Below are positions 1 through 7,661 of a stretch of 19,564 nucleotides of DNA, in pieces. A program made the translations under genes and the position numbers. The first letter of the stretch is position 1; each line of letters opens with the position of its first letter. Origin of the DNA: Campylobacteraceae bacterium (lineage in GTDB: Bacteria > Campylobacterota > Campylobacteria > Campylobacterales > Sulfurovaceae); the NCBI GenBank assembly GCA_027026055.1, contig JALVPA010000038.1, positions 1-19,564 on the forward strand, written 5' to 3'. The notes beneath the pieces are model-generated. The model ran no database searches. It was not told where the DNA came from and saw nothing but the letters and a program-made list of their open reading frames with translations.

Positions 1-114
1 GATAGGGCGTATGTCATGCGCAACGGAGAGATGTTGGCGGAGGGTACGTCGCAAGAGATAGCCGAAAACAGCGAAGTACGTAAACATTACCTCGGCGAAC
101 ATTTTAAGCTTTGA
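1..114 (+). CDS. lptB: LptB, LPS export ABC transporter ATPase (3' end only)
   Basis: Only the last 37 codons are in the window, open from base 1 to a TGA at 112-114. The tail reads DRAYVMRNGEMLAEGT followed by a helix and ends YLGEHFKL. This matches the C-terminal end of LptB closely: E. coli LptB has a DRAY...G...A.GT strand and ends in YLGEDFRL. LptB is the cytoplasmic ATPase that powers LptFGC to pull lipopolysaccharide from the inner membrane toward the outer membrane. The Walker motifs lie outside the window, so another ABC ATPase of the LivF/LptB type cannot be fully excluded, but the YLG(E)xF(K/R)L ending is characteristic. The next gene, atpB, is 87 bp away and has its own likely promoter, so the two are probably separate units. 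Confidence 0.85.
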   Translation, partial: DRAYVMRNGEMLAEGTSQEIAENSEVRKHYLGEHFKL

Positions 115-160
115 TTCTTTTCTTTTTTACGTTTTAACCCTTCATTTAGCGGTTTTTCGA

Positions 161-166
161 TAAAAT
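161..166 (+). promoter_or_regulatory. Candidate -10 box for atpB
   Basis: TAAAAT lies 36 nt upstream of the atpB ATG in an AT-rich stretch preceded by T-rich runs, the usual look of sigma-70 promoters in Campylobacterota, which often lack a clear -35 box. A ribosome binding site (AGAGGA, 187-192) follows before the ATG at 202. The hexamer is only a moderate match, so this is tentative. Confidence 0.35.
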
Positions 167-201
167 TTAGCGAAATTCAGAACGATAGAGGATGGAAATC
201 T

Positions 202-927
202 ATGGAAGGCGTATTTACCTTTTTAGGCGGTATTTTCGGTGAGCATAATCATGGTCTCGTCTTGGTGGCTCACTTGCTTTTGGTGGCGGCTATCGTCATC
301 TTTTTGGCGAAAGCGGCGACAAAACGGCTCAGAGCGGTTCCGACGGGTATGCAAAACGTGATGGAGGCTTATCTCGGCGGTGTAATCGCGATGGGAAAAG
401 ATGTCATCGGCGAAGAGATGGCGCGCAAATATTTGCCCCTCGTAGCTGCGGTGGGATTGTTTATTTTCGTTTCGAACGTTATCGGGATCATCCCCGGATT
501 CGAATCACCCACGTCCAATATCAACGTGACGCTTCCTTTGGCGTTGATGGTCTTTTTCTATTATAACTTCGAAGGGATCAAAAAACAAGGTATCGTGCAT
601 TACTTTGCTCACTTTGCAGGTCCCGTTAAACTTTTGGCGCCTTTGATGTTTCCCATCGAGATCGTCTCACACGTTTCTCGTATCGTTTCTCTCTCTTTCC
701 GTTTGTTCGGTAACATCAAAGGGGACGACCTTTTCTTGTGGGTATTATTGATGTTGGTGCCTTGGATTGCGCCGCTTCCCGCTTATGTGTTGTTAACGTT
801 CTCCGCATTGTTGCAAACATTCGTATTTATGATTTTGATCTATGTTTATCTGGCGGGAGCCGTAGCGCTTGACGAAGAGCACGAAAAAGCGCCGGATCCG
901 GTTATCGATACAATGGGAGCGGTATAA
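202..927 (+). CDS. atpB: ATP synthase F0 subunit a
   Basis: This 241-residue integral membrane protein is the stator half of the F0 proton path: subunit a forms the two half-channels beside the c-ring. The signature helix is present as SRIVSLSFRLFGN (residues 159-171), with Arg167 matching the essential arginine of E. coli subunit a (Arg210). The last helix carries SALLQTFVFMILIYVYLAGA (201-220), including the conserved Gln205. About five hydrophobic segments are visible, beginning near residues 20-36 and 78-97. The length is normal for this phylum. The start ATG at 202 is preceded by AGAGGA. No other atp genes are nearby. In Campylobacterota atpB is known to sit apart from the F1 operon, so this is expected rather than a rearrangement. 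A small membrane protein gene follows after 5 nt. Confidence 0.96.
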   Translation: MEGVFTFLGGIFGEHNHGLVLVAHLLLVAAIVIFLAKAATKRLRAVPTGMQNVMEAYLGGVIAMGKDVIGEEMARKYLPLVAAVGLFIFVSNVIGIIPGFESPTSNINVTLPLALMVFFYYNFEGIKKQGIVHYFAHFAGPVKLLAPLMFPIEIVSHVSRIVSLSFRLFGNIKGDDLFLWVLLMLVPWIAPLPAYVLLTFSALLQTFVFMILIYVYLAGAVALDEEHEKAPDPVIDTMGAV

Positions 928-932
928 GGTCG

Positions 933-1199
933 ATGCGCCTTGGAAACAAAGCGTTGACATTTATTGTCAACTTTTTATTGGGTGCTGCGTGGGCTTTGGT
1001 TTTTATCGGTGCCCTCAGCGCCTTTTTTACCTACCGAAATTACGGTTTTCTTTCCGCGCTCTCTTCCATGGCGGTCGGGATGCTGCCCGGGTTGGCGGCT
1101 ATTTTGCTTCTGGAACATTTTATCACCGTAAAAGAACAGCTTCACGAACTCAAAGAACAAAACAGACTCCTCCGTAAACTCACGGAAGAAAACACCTAA
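933..1199 (+). CDS. Small two-helix membrane protein downstream of atpB
   Basis: This is an 88-residue protein of no family I can name with certainty. It has two hydrophobic segments (about residues 8-31 and 42-61) joined by a short loop, then a charged, Glu/Lys/Leu-rich C-terminal helix (about 64-86) that looks like a short coiled coil. The predicted shape is a membrane hairpin with a cytoplasmic helical tail. The gene starts 5 nt after the atpB stop, so the two are almost certainly co-transcribed and perhaps translationally coupled. Placement suggests a role with F0, for example in assembly, as AtpI/AtpZ-type helpers have; those usually lie upstream of atpB, and I see no sequence signature that would prove it. 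A second open frame (869-1177) overlaps it in another frame but has no membrane or codon-use logic. Confidence 0.8.
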   Translation: MRLGNKALTFIVNFLLGAAWALVFIGALSAFFTYRNYGFLSALSSMAVGMLPGLAAILLLEHFITVKEQLHELKEQNRLLRKLTEENT

Positions 1200-1227
1200 T
1201 CTAAACTCTCTCAAATTCGCGAAACGC

Positions 1228-1233
1228 TATAAT
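1228..1233 (+). promoter_or_regulatory. -10 box for the gatB-led operon
   Basis: A perfect TATAAT in the 77-bp gap after the previous gene, 43 nt before the gatB start. No convincing -35 hexamer is visible, as is common in this phylum. The ribosome binding site AAGGA is at 1264-1268. This is the best candidate promoter for the long rightward gene series that runs to 11475, because all later gaps are 17 nt or less. Confidence 0.6.
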
Positions 1234-1276
1234 ATTTGAACATCATAAGAGTTCATTTTTTCTAAGGAAAATCATA

Positions 1277-2707
1277 ATGTTCGAAACCGTTATCGGTCTG
1301 GAAGTACACGTCCAACTCAACACCAAAACAAAACTTTTTTGTTCCTGCCCCACTTCTTTTGCGGAGCATCAAAACAGCAATACTTGTCCGACATGTTTGG
1401 CGCTTCCCGGTGCGCTTCCCGTCGTCAACAAAGAAGCGGCGATCAAAGCGATGCGTTTTGCCAACGCCATCGAGGCGCAAATCGACGAAGCGTCGCGTTT
1501 CGACAGAAAATCTTATTTTTACCCCGATTCTCCCAGCGCCTATCAGATCACGCAATTTTACGCGCCGATTTTGCGAGACGGAAAGGTAACGATCGATCTT
1601 GCCGACGGTACGCAAAAAACGATTCGCGTCACCGAAGCGCATCTCGAAGCCGATGCGGGTAAAAATATGCACGAAGGCGCCGTATCGAAAGTCGATCTCA
1701 ACCGTGCGGGTACGCCGCTTTTGGAGATTGTCAGCGCACCCGATATGCGTAGTGCCGACGAAGCGGTGGCGTATCTGAAAAAACTGCATGCGACGGTACG
1801 TTACCTCGATATCAGCGATGCGAATATGCAAGAGGGATCGTTTCGATGTGACGTCAATATCTCGATACGTCCCAAAGGGCAAGAGGCGTTCGGTACGCGC
1901 GTGGAAGTGAAAAATATCAACTCGTTTCGTTTCGTTGCGCAAGCGATCGCTTACGAAGTGCAAAGACAAACCGAAGCGTACGAAGACGGCGTGTACGAAC
2001 AAGAAGTGGTGCAAGAGACGCGCCTTTTCGATGTCAACAAAGGTGTGACGCGTTCGATGCGAGGAAAAGAGGAGGCGGCCGATTATCGCTATTTCCCCGA
2101 ACCCGATTTGCGTCCGTTGATCGTAACCGAAGAGATGAAAGCGGCGGCGCGAGAGTTGCCCGAACTGCCCGATCAAAAAGTGGCGCGATATACAAGCGAG
2201 TGGAAGATCAAACGCGACGATGCACTGGTTATCGTCGCGGACAAAAACTTGGCGAATTATTTCGAAACGCTGGTTGCCGAAGGCGCGGCGCCGAAACAGG
2301 CCGTTACGTGGCTTACCTCTGAACTTACCGGTAGGCTCAATAAACTCTCCAAATCGATCGAAGAGAGTCCCGTAGAAGCAACGACGCTGGCAACGTTGAT
2401 CAAGCGGATCGAAGAAGGAGTGATTTCGGGTAAAGGGGGTAAGGAGCTACTCGATCATATGATGGAAAACAACGAAAGAGACGTCGATGCGCTGATTGAG
2501 AAATTGGGACTCGAACAAGTTAGCGACGACGGCGCGATTTTGGCGATGATCGACGAGATATTGGCGGACAACGAAGACAAAGTCGCCGAATACAAAGCGG
2601 GCAAAGAGAAACTTTTCGGTTTTTTTGTCGGACAAGTGATGAAAGCGAGCAAAGGCTCCGCCAATCCCGGCAAAGTGAACCAATTGCTCAAAGAGCGTCT
2701 TTCGTGA
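1277..2707 (+). CDS. gatB: Asp-tRNA(Asn)/Glu-tRNA(Gln) amidotransferase subunit B
   Basis: A 476-residue protein of normal GatB length. GatB is the kinase/transferase subunit of GatCAB, which converts misacylated Glu-tRNA(Gln) or Asp-tRNA(Asn) to the correct amidated form using ammonia from GatA. Visible signatures are the N-terminal FETVIGLEVHVQL (residues 2-14), a four-cysteine zinc-type site (Cys22, Cys24, Cys37, Cys40, as CSC and CPTC), and YRYFPEPDLRPL further on. The C-terminal helical and YqeY-like tRNA-binding region ends in KGSANPGKVNQLLKERL. The start is set by AAGGA at 1264-1268 and by the conserved FETVIGLE beginning. gatA and gatC are not in the window, a common arrangement. The next gene begins 17 nt downstream with its ribosome binding site (GAGGTGA) overlapping this stop codon. 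Confidence 0.97.
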   Translation: MFETVIGLEVHVQLNTKTKLFCSCPTSFAEHQNSNTCPTCLALPGALPVVNKEAAIKAMRFANAIEAQIDEASRFDRKSYFYPDSPSAYQITQFYAPILRDGKVTIDLADGTQKTIRVTEAHLEADAGKNMHEGAVSKVDLNRAGTPLLEIVSAPDMRSADEAVAYLKKLHATVRYLDISDANMQEGSFRCDVNISIRPKGQEAFGTRVEVKNINSFRFVAQAIAYEVQRQTEAYEDGVYEQEVVQETRLFDVNKGVTRSMRGKEEAADYRYFPEPDLRPLIVTEEMKAAARELPELPDQKVARYTSEWKIKRDDALVIVADKNLANYFETLVAEGAAPKQAVTWLTSELTGRLNKLSKSIEESPVEATTLATLIKRIEEGVISGKGGKELLDHMMENNERDVDALIEKLGLEQVSDDGAILAMIDEILADNEDKVAEYKAGKEKLFGFFVGQVMKASKGSANPGKVNQLLKERLS

Positions 2708-2724
2708 GGTGAAACGAATTTTTA

Positions 2725-4266
2725 ATGAACGATTTGATACTGAAGCTTGCCAAAAAACTTTATCACTCTTCGCGTTATCGGCGTTTTAAGGCGACGGTAC
2801 GCGCCTTGCTCACCGACACAAGCAATCCTTACAAAAGATATGTCGATGTTTTTATTATTTTTCTTATCGTCACTTCTGTTATCATTTTGGTCTACGAAGT
2901 ACGTCACCCCGTACCCGAATGGATGGATTTCTACGATATCTATGTGGTGTCGTTTATTTTCGTCGTCGAATATCTGGCAAGACTTTGGATCCAAGACGAT
3001 ATTAGCGAGCGAATCGTACGCGAATATCACGATGCGAAGTTCTTGGAACGTCCGTTTTCTTTGAAACGCCCGCTAAAAGCGGCGATACTATCTAAGCTTC
3101 GCTATATGGTCACTCCTGCCGCCATCGTCGATTTGATGGCGATTTTTCCCGCGTATCGACCGCTCAGGGTATTGCGTATTTTTATCTTGTTTCGGGTTTT
3201 CAAGATACTGCGTTATACCAAAAGCATCAACCAATTCGTCGAAGTTCTCAAAAACAAAAAGTTCGAACTTTACACGCTTTTGTTTCTTGTGGCGTTTGTG
3301 GTGATGACGGCGGGTATCGCCATTTATGTCTTCGAAGCGCATGTGAACGACAATATCGACAATCTTTTCGATGCGATCTATTGGGCGTTGGTGACCATTT
3401 CGACGGTAGGATACGGCGATATATCGCCCGTGACATCGGAAGGACGTGCCGTATCTATCGTCATTATCGTCAGCGGTATCGCGATGATCTCGTTTGCGAC
3501 ATCGGTGATCGTCTCCGCGTTTTCGGAAAAACTCGACGAGATCAAAGAGAATCGTATCGTCGAGCAGATCAACAAACACGATCACTTCTTGATCATATGC
3601 GGTTTCGGGCATTTGACAAAAATGTTTTTGCGGCAGGCGCCGGAACGTTTTACGCGCTATATCATCCTCGATCCCGACGAAGAGCGGGTAGAACAGGCAA
3701 GAAAAGAGGGCTACAACGCTATCAAAGAAGATGCCAGCCGCAGCGAAGTGTTGAGCAGATTCAATTTGGAAAAGAACAACGTCACGCTTTTGGCGGTGAC
3801 GGGTAGCGATGTGGAAAACATCTATATCACCTTGACGGCAAAAAGCATCGCAAGACATGTCAAAGTGATCGCCAGAGCCAGCAGTCGCGAAATGGTGCCG
3901 AAATTTTTGCATGCGGGAGCGGACGATATATTGTTACCGCACGAGGTGGTCAACAATATGATTCATATCGCCATCACCCAACCGGTAATGTACAAAGCGC
4001 TGCATGCGGTTTTGACGGGGCACGATGTGGCGCGCATCTACGAGATCGTGGCGGATCGTTACGACAGAATGGAAGGCGTGACGCTGGGGCTGCTTGATTT
4101 CAGACGTTTCAAAATGATATTTTTGGGGATTTGGAGAGGCGGCCGCTTCGTGTTCAATCCGCCCAAAACTACGGCTATAGAACGGCATGACGTTATTTTG
4201 GTCATCGCCAAAGAGGTGAGTATGGAGTATTTCGACGAGGTGATGAAGGAGCGTTACGGTGGCTAG
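2725..4266 (+). CDS. Voltage-sensor-type K+ channel with RCK (TrkA-N/TrkA-C) domain
   Basis: A 513-residue inner-membrane potassium channel. The membrane part has six segments: S1 (about 40-57), S2 (71-88), S3 (about 128-141), S4 (145-163) with basic residues repeating as Arg145, Arg148, Arg151, Arg157, Lys160 and Arg163, then S5 (182-202), pore helix and filter TVGYGD (227-232), and S6 (243-265). The cytoplasmic half starts near residue 286 with a nucleotide-binding RCK_N fold (GFGHLT, 293-298; acidic end of the next strand at Asp316) and ends with an RCK_C lobe (about 433-500). The S4 charge pattern suggests Kv-like voltage sensing, although the related E. coli Kch and Helicobacter channels are not all voltage gated. 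Ligand gating through the RCK ring is likely. The gene is coupled to a second RCK gene by an 8-nt overlap. Confidence 0.93.
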   Translation: MNDLILKLAKKLYHSSRYRRFKATVRALLTDTSNPYKRYVDVFIIFLIVTSVIILVYEVRHPVPEWMDFYDIYVVSFIFVVEYLARLWIQDDISERIVREYHDAKFLERPFSLKRPLKAAILSKLRYMVTPAAIVDLMAIFPAYRPLRVLRIFILFRVFKILRYTKSINQFVEVLKNKKFELYTLLFLVAFVVMTAGIAIYVFEAHVNDNIDNLFDAIYWALVTISTVGYGDISPVTSEGRAVSIVIIVSGIAMISFATSVIVSAFSEKLDEIKENRIVEQINKHDHFLIICGFGHLTKMFLRQAPERFTRYIILDPDEERVEQARKEGYNAIKEDASRSEVLSRFNLEKNNVTLLAVTGSDVENIYITLTAKSIARHVKVIARASSREMVPKFLHAGADDILLPHEVVNNMIHIAITQPVMYKALHAVLTGHDVARIYEIVADRYDRMEGVTLGLLDFRRFKMIFLGIWRGGRFVFNPPKTTAIERHDVILVIAKEVSMEYFDEVMKERYGG

Positions 4267-4966
4267 GCGTTCGATATTGATCTTCGGATACGGCAATCAC
4301 GGCAGACGGATCGCCAAAGGGCTTCGGGAAGACGGCTACAAGATTAAGATTGTCGATACCGATGCGGAACATATCGCTTTGGCGACGGAAGAAGGGTTCG
4401 ATGCGGTGGAGAAACTCGATCTCGGCAGCGACGAAACCATCGCATCTCTTTCGCCTCAAGAATACGATAAAGTCGTCTGCGTGATGGACGACGAACACTA
4501 CAACGTTTTTATTACTTTGTCATTACATTCGCTCTATTCCGATTTGCATATCGTGGCGATCTCCGATTCGATCCATACGACCAAAAAGCTTTATATGGCG
4601 GGGGCGAAAAAAGTGATCGATATGTACGAAGCGAGCGCACACAAAATCCACAACATTTTAACCAAACCGATAGCTACGAAACTGTTGGAAGATTTTATTT
4701 TGAGCAAAGAGGGTATCGCCTTTATGGAGATGACGGTTCCCGAGGGTTCGTCGTTTGTAGGAAAATATACCGACGAAGTCGATTTTTCGAAATACGACGT
4801 GATATTGGTCGGCATGGTCGATTTGGAGTTGCATCGCGGCTTCGAGTTTATGACGACGGGACACAATCACAAAATCGATGCGGGTGATATGTTGGTCTGT
4901 ATGGGAGAAGTGGAAAAACTGCACATCTTCAAACGGATCGTCGAGCGTTCGGGAAGGAGAGAATAA
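4259..4966 (+). CDS. Free-standing RCK / TrkA-family K+ regulatory protein
   Basis: A 235-residue soluble protein built from one RCK_N Rossmann domain and one RCK_C domain. The dinucleotide motif is GYGNHG (residues 10-15) with an acidic pair, Asp33 and Asp35, at the end of the second strand, as in TrkA/KtrA proteins that bind NAD(H) or ATP/ADP. RCK_C occupies about residues 152-232. The start codon is GTG at 4259, inside the end of the channel gene (8-nt overlap), with AAGGAG at 4246-4251 correctly placed. The coupling argues that the two products are made together and probably assemble. It may also serve a Trk/Ktr transporter elsewhere. It is half the length of the two-domain TrkA of E. coli, so the trkA name is not certain. 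Confidence 0.9.
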   Translation: MARRSILIFGYGNHGRRIAKGLREDGYKIKIVDTDAEHIALATEEGFDAVEKLDLGSDETIASLSPQEYDKVVCVMDDEHYNVFITLSLHSLYSDLHIVAISDSIHTTKKLYMAGAKKVIDMYEASAHKIHNILTKPIATKLLEDFILSKEGIAFMEMTVPEGSSFVGKYTDEVDFSKYDVILVGMVDLELHRGFEFMTTGHNHKIDAGDMLVCMGEVEKLHIFKRIVERSGRRE

Positions 4967-5853
4967 TGCGTATGGCGATTATCGGCGCGGGGAAATGGGG
5001 ACAAGCGCTTTATCATGCCTTTTCGCAGCATAACGAAGCGGTCATCACTTCGCGCCGTCCGAAGAATTTAGCGGGCTTTACGGACGTAAAGACGGCATTG
5101 GCGCACGAATATCTCGTCATGGCGATTCCCGCCCAAGCGGTAGACGGATGGATGCGTACGCAATTTGTCGACAAAGGACAAAAGTTGCTGGTTGCCGCTA
5201 AAGGGATAGAGATCTCTACGGGGGCGTTTCTCAACGAAGTTTACGGTAGATACGTTCCCGAAGATCGTTTGGCTTTTCTCTCGGGACCCTCCTTTGCGGC
5301 GGAAGTGATGCGCTCTTTGCCCACCGCGTTGACGGTAAGTTCGCACAACGAAGCGTTGGCATACCGTTTCGCCGGGGCTTTTCCCGACTTTATCAAAGGA
5401 TACGTCGACGACGATGTCATAGGCGCCGAAGTAGGGGGCGCTTATAAAAACGTCATCGCTATCGCGGCGGGAGTCTGCGACGGGTTACAGCTTGGAAACA
5501 ACGCGCGCGCAGCGCTTATCTCCAGAGGATTGGTGGAGATGAGCCGATTTGCTGCGGCGTTCGGTGCCAAGATGGAAACATTTCTTTCGTTGGGAGGTGC
5601 GGGCGACCTTTTTTTGACCGCCAGTTCGACATTGTCTCGTAACTATCGCGTAGGGAAAGGGCTGGCCGAAGGTAAGCCGCTTGAAACGATTCTCGAAGAG
5701 ATAGGCGAAGTGGCCGAGGGGGTTCCCACGACCGAAGCGTTGCATCGCATAGCGGAAGAAAAAACGCTTTATCTTCCTATTGCCGAAGAGGTCTATGCGA
5801 TGTTGTATACGGCGAAATCTCCGATGCAAAGTGTCAAAGATCTGTTACGATGA
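4966..5853 (+). CDS. gpsA: Glycerol-3-phosphate dehydrogenase [NAD(P)+]
   Basis: This 295-residue cytoplasmic enzyme reduces dihydroxyacetone phosphate to sn-glycerol 3-phosphate for phospholipid synthesis. The N-terminal Rossmann motif is GAGKWGQAL (residues 7-15). AAKGIE (77-82) and GPSFAAEV (107-114) are present. The catalytic lysine lies in GGAYKNVIAIAAG (Lys161). The substrate and cofactor end has GNNARAALISRGL (177-189) and GGAGDLFLTASSTLSRN (210-226). The length is slightly shorter than E. coli GpsA (about 339) but usual in this phylum. The ATG at 4966 shares one base with the preceding TAA and has AAGGAGA at 4954-4960. The 3' end overlaps tamA by 4 nt (ATGA), placing membrane lipid supply in the same transcript as outer-membrane assembly genes. 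Confidence 0.97.
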   Translation: MRMAIIGAGKWGQALYHAFSQHNEAVITSRRPKNLAGFTDVKTALAHEYLVMAIPAQAVDGWMRTQFVDKGQKLLVAAKGIEISTGAFLNEVYGRYVPEDRLAFLSGPSFAAEVMRSLPTALTVSSHNEALAYRFAGAFPDFIKGYVDDDVIGAEVGGAYKNVIAIAAGVCDGLQLGNNARAALISRGLVEMSRFAAAFGAKMETFLSLGGAGDLFLTASSTLSRNYRVGKGLAEGKPLETILEEIGEVAEGVPTTEALHRIAEEKTLYLPIAEEVYAMLYTAKSPMQSVKDLLR

Positions 5854-7661
5854 AAGCTTTAACGCTTCGTTCGCTTTTGTTGTCTTTTTTTATCTTTTTA
5901 ATGTCGGAAAACAAAGCGTATGCGGTAGTTTCTCACACTTCTTCGGACGCCAACCGAACCGTCGAAGCGATACAAAAACGATTGACACTGAAAGTCGAAG
6001 GGCTTCGTTTACTCGACGAAACGGCGCTTTATGGCGCATTGGATGCGGATTATCCGAGTCGTTTCGCGTTCTGGAAAGAGAAAAAAGCAACGGTAAAAGC
6101 GGCGTTGTTGTCTTCACTGGACGAAATGTTGCGCGCTTTTCTCGATAGCGAAGGTTTTTACGATGCACGCTATACCTTTCGGGTGGAAAACGATACATTA
6201 TATATTTTCATCGAGGAGAACGAACCTGTCAGGATATACGACATCAACGTATCGAGCGATTTCGATCTCGACGATGCTATCGTTTTGAAAAAAGGAGAGA
6301 TTTTCAAAGCGAAAGACTTCATCGCTTCCAAATCCCATATCGTCGATGCGCTTTTGGATGAGGGATATTGCAGTTACGAACTTGATGCCAAAGCCTATGT
6401 GGATTTGCAAAAGCACCGCGTCGATACGCGTTTTTATGTTCGAAAAGGTGATTCGTGCATCTTTGGCGAGGCAACCGTAAACGGTGCCCAAACCGTTTCG
6501 TCCAAGGTGATTCTTTCTCGTGTCAGGGCTAAAAAAGGAGAACGTTTCAATCTCGAAGCGGTCAAAGAGACCTCGTCTGCGCTTTACGGACTCGAAGCGT
6601 TCGATTCGGTACGAGTCGACGTGTCGCGTAAGTTTTACAATGTCATACCGGTGGATATCTATGTCAAAGAGATGCAAAAGCCGTACCATATCGAGTTGGG
6701 TGCGGGGTACGATACTTATGCGGGTCCGCGTATTCACGGCCGCTTCGTCAAACACAACTTTTTCGGTGATGCGCAACTTTTGACGTTGAAAGCGTCGTGG
6801 TCTTCTCAAGAGCAGCTGCTTATCGGAGAGTATTTCAAGCCAGTGCTTTTCGAGCCGTTGGGATGGTGGGCGGACTACGGCGCGAATCTTGGGTATTCCA
6901 ATCTCGAGTATGACGGTTTCCGTGAGGAAAAATCTTTTTTCAAAAACTACCTCTCTCATGATAACGGCGTTTTGCGTCTCGATTTCGGTATCGTATTGGA
7001 GCATATCGTCATCTCTCGTCTCGAAAGCGATATTGATCTTTTGCCCGATTATGCTTACGATAGTTTCAATCTTTTTTATCCGTATATAGAGATACGTTAC
7101 GACAAGAGAAATTCCAAACTCAATCCGACAAAAGGGTATTATCTCTCTTTGTATACCGAGTACGGTTTGCCTTCGAACGACGAATCAAGTCTATACCTGA
7201 AATGGGAGATAGAGGGACGTTTTATTCATACGATATCGCATTTGACGACGGCAATAGTCGGTAAACTCGGTACCGTCAAGATTTATGACGAATCTTCAAA
7301 AGGTATTCCGGAGTCGAAAAAGTTTTTCGGAGGGGGAAGCTTTTCGAACCGTGCTTACGGTTATAAGGGACTTGGCATCATCACCTCTGAAACAAACGAT
7401 TTGATTAACGGCGCGTTGAGTATGGCGAATCTATCGATAGAAGCCGACTATCCGATACGCGGTGCGTTTTACGGTGCGGTGTTTTGCGACAATACGATGT
7501 TAAATGCCGAAAGTTACGATTTTAACGGAAAAGTAATCACCTCGGCGGGTGTCGGAGTACGTTACATGACCCCTGTAGGACCGTTTAAGTTGGATGTGGC
7601 GTTTAATGTGCACGACACTTCTCAATACGGAATCGTATTTCAAATAGGACAGTCGTTTTGA
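5850..7661 (+). CDS. tamA: BamA/TamA-family outer-membrane protein (probable TamA)
   Basis: A 603-residue outer-membrane protein of the Omp85 superfamily. It begins with a Sec signal peptide (about 1-26, ending AYA). Three POTRA-like repeats follow: about 33-130 (with the GFYDA turn), about 115-205 and about 203-278 (with GLEAFDSVRVDV, the usual end of a POTRA helix-strand). The rest is a beta-barrel from about residue 280 that starts HIELGAGYDTYAGPR and ends in a terminal aromatic (IGQSF), the BamA-recognition signature. The loop-6 motif is FSNRAYGYKGLG (about 496-507), with Arg in the conserved (V)RGY position. The TamB homologue directly downstream, overlapping by about one base, supports TamA rather than BamA. 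TamA and TamB are thought to move phospholipids to, or assemble, the outer membrane. The start overlaps gpsA by 4 nt. Confidence 0.92.
   Translation: MKALTLRSLLLSFFIFLMSENKAYAVVSHTSSDANRTVEAIQKRLTLKVEGLRLLDETALYGALDADYPSRFAFWKEKKATVKAALLSSLDEMLRAFLDSEGFYDARYTFRVENDTLYIFIEENEPVRIYDINVSSDFDLDDAIVLKKGEIFKAKDFIASKSHIVDALLDEGYCSYELDAKAYVDLQKHRVDTRFYVRKGDSCIFGEATVNGAQTVSSKVILSRVRAKKGERFNLEAVKETSSALYGLEAFDSVRVDVSRKFYNVIPVDIYVKEMQKPYHIELGAGYDTYAGPRIHGRFVKHNFFGDAQLLTLKASWSSQEQLLIGEYFKPVLFEPLGWWADYGANLGYSNLEYDGFREEKSFFKNYLSHDNGVLRLDFGIVLEHIVISRLESDIDLLPDYAYDSFNLFYPYIEIRYDKRNSKLNPTKGYYLSLYTEYGLPSNDESSLYLKWEIEGRFIHTISHLTTAIVGKLGTVKIYDESSKGIPESKKFFGGGSFSNRAYGYKGLGIITSETNDLINGALSMANLSIEADYPIRGAFYGAVFCDNTMLNAESYDFNGKVITSAGVGVRYMTPVGPFKLDVAFNVHDTSQYGIVFQIGQSF

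Noticed and set aside
1262..2176. 304-codon open frame antisense to gatB
   Set aside because: It is a shadow of gatB caused by its codon use; it has a composition rich in Arg, Phe and His and no recognisable motif.
6198..7004. 268-codon open frame antisense to tamA (also 3088-3912 antisense to the K+ channel gene and 9554-10078 antisense to tamB)
   Set aside because: All lie fully inside well-supported genes, lack domain features and have no promoter or ribosome site worth noting.
7658..7660. TTG as start of tamB
   Set aside because: The ATG immediately after it is a better start and also overlaps the tamA stop; the difference is one residue.
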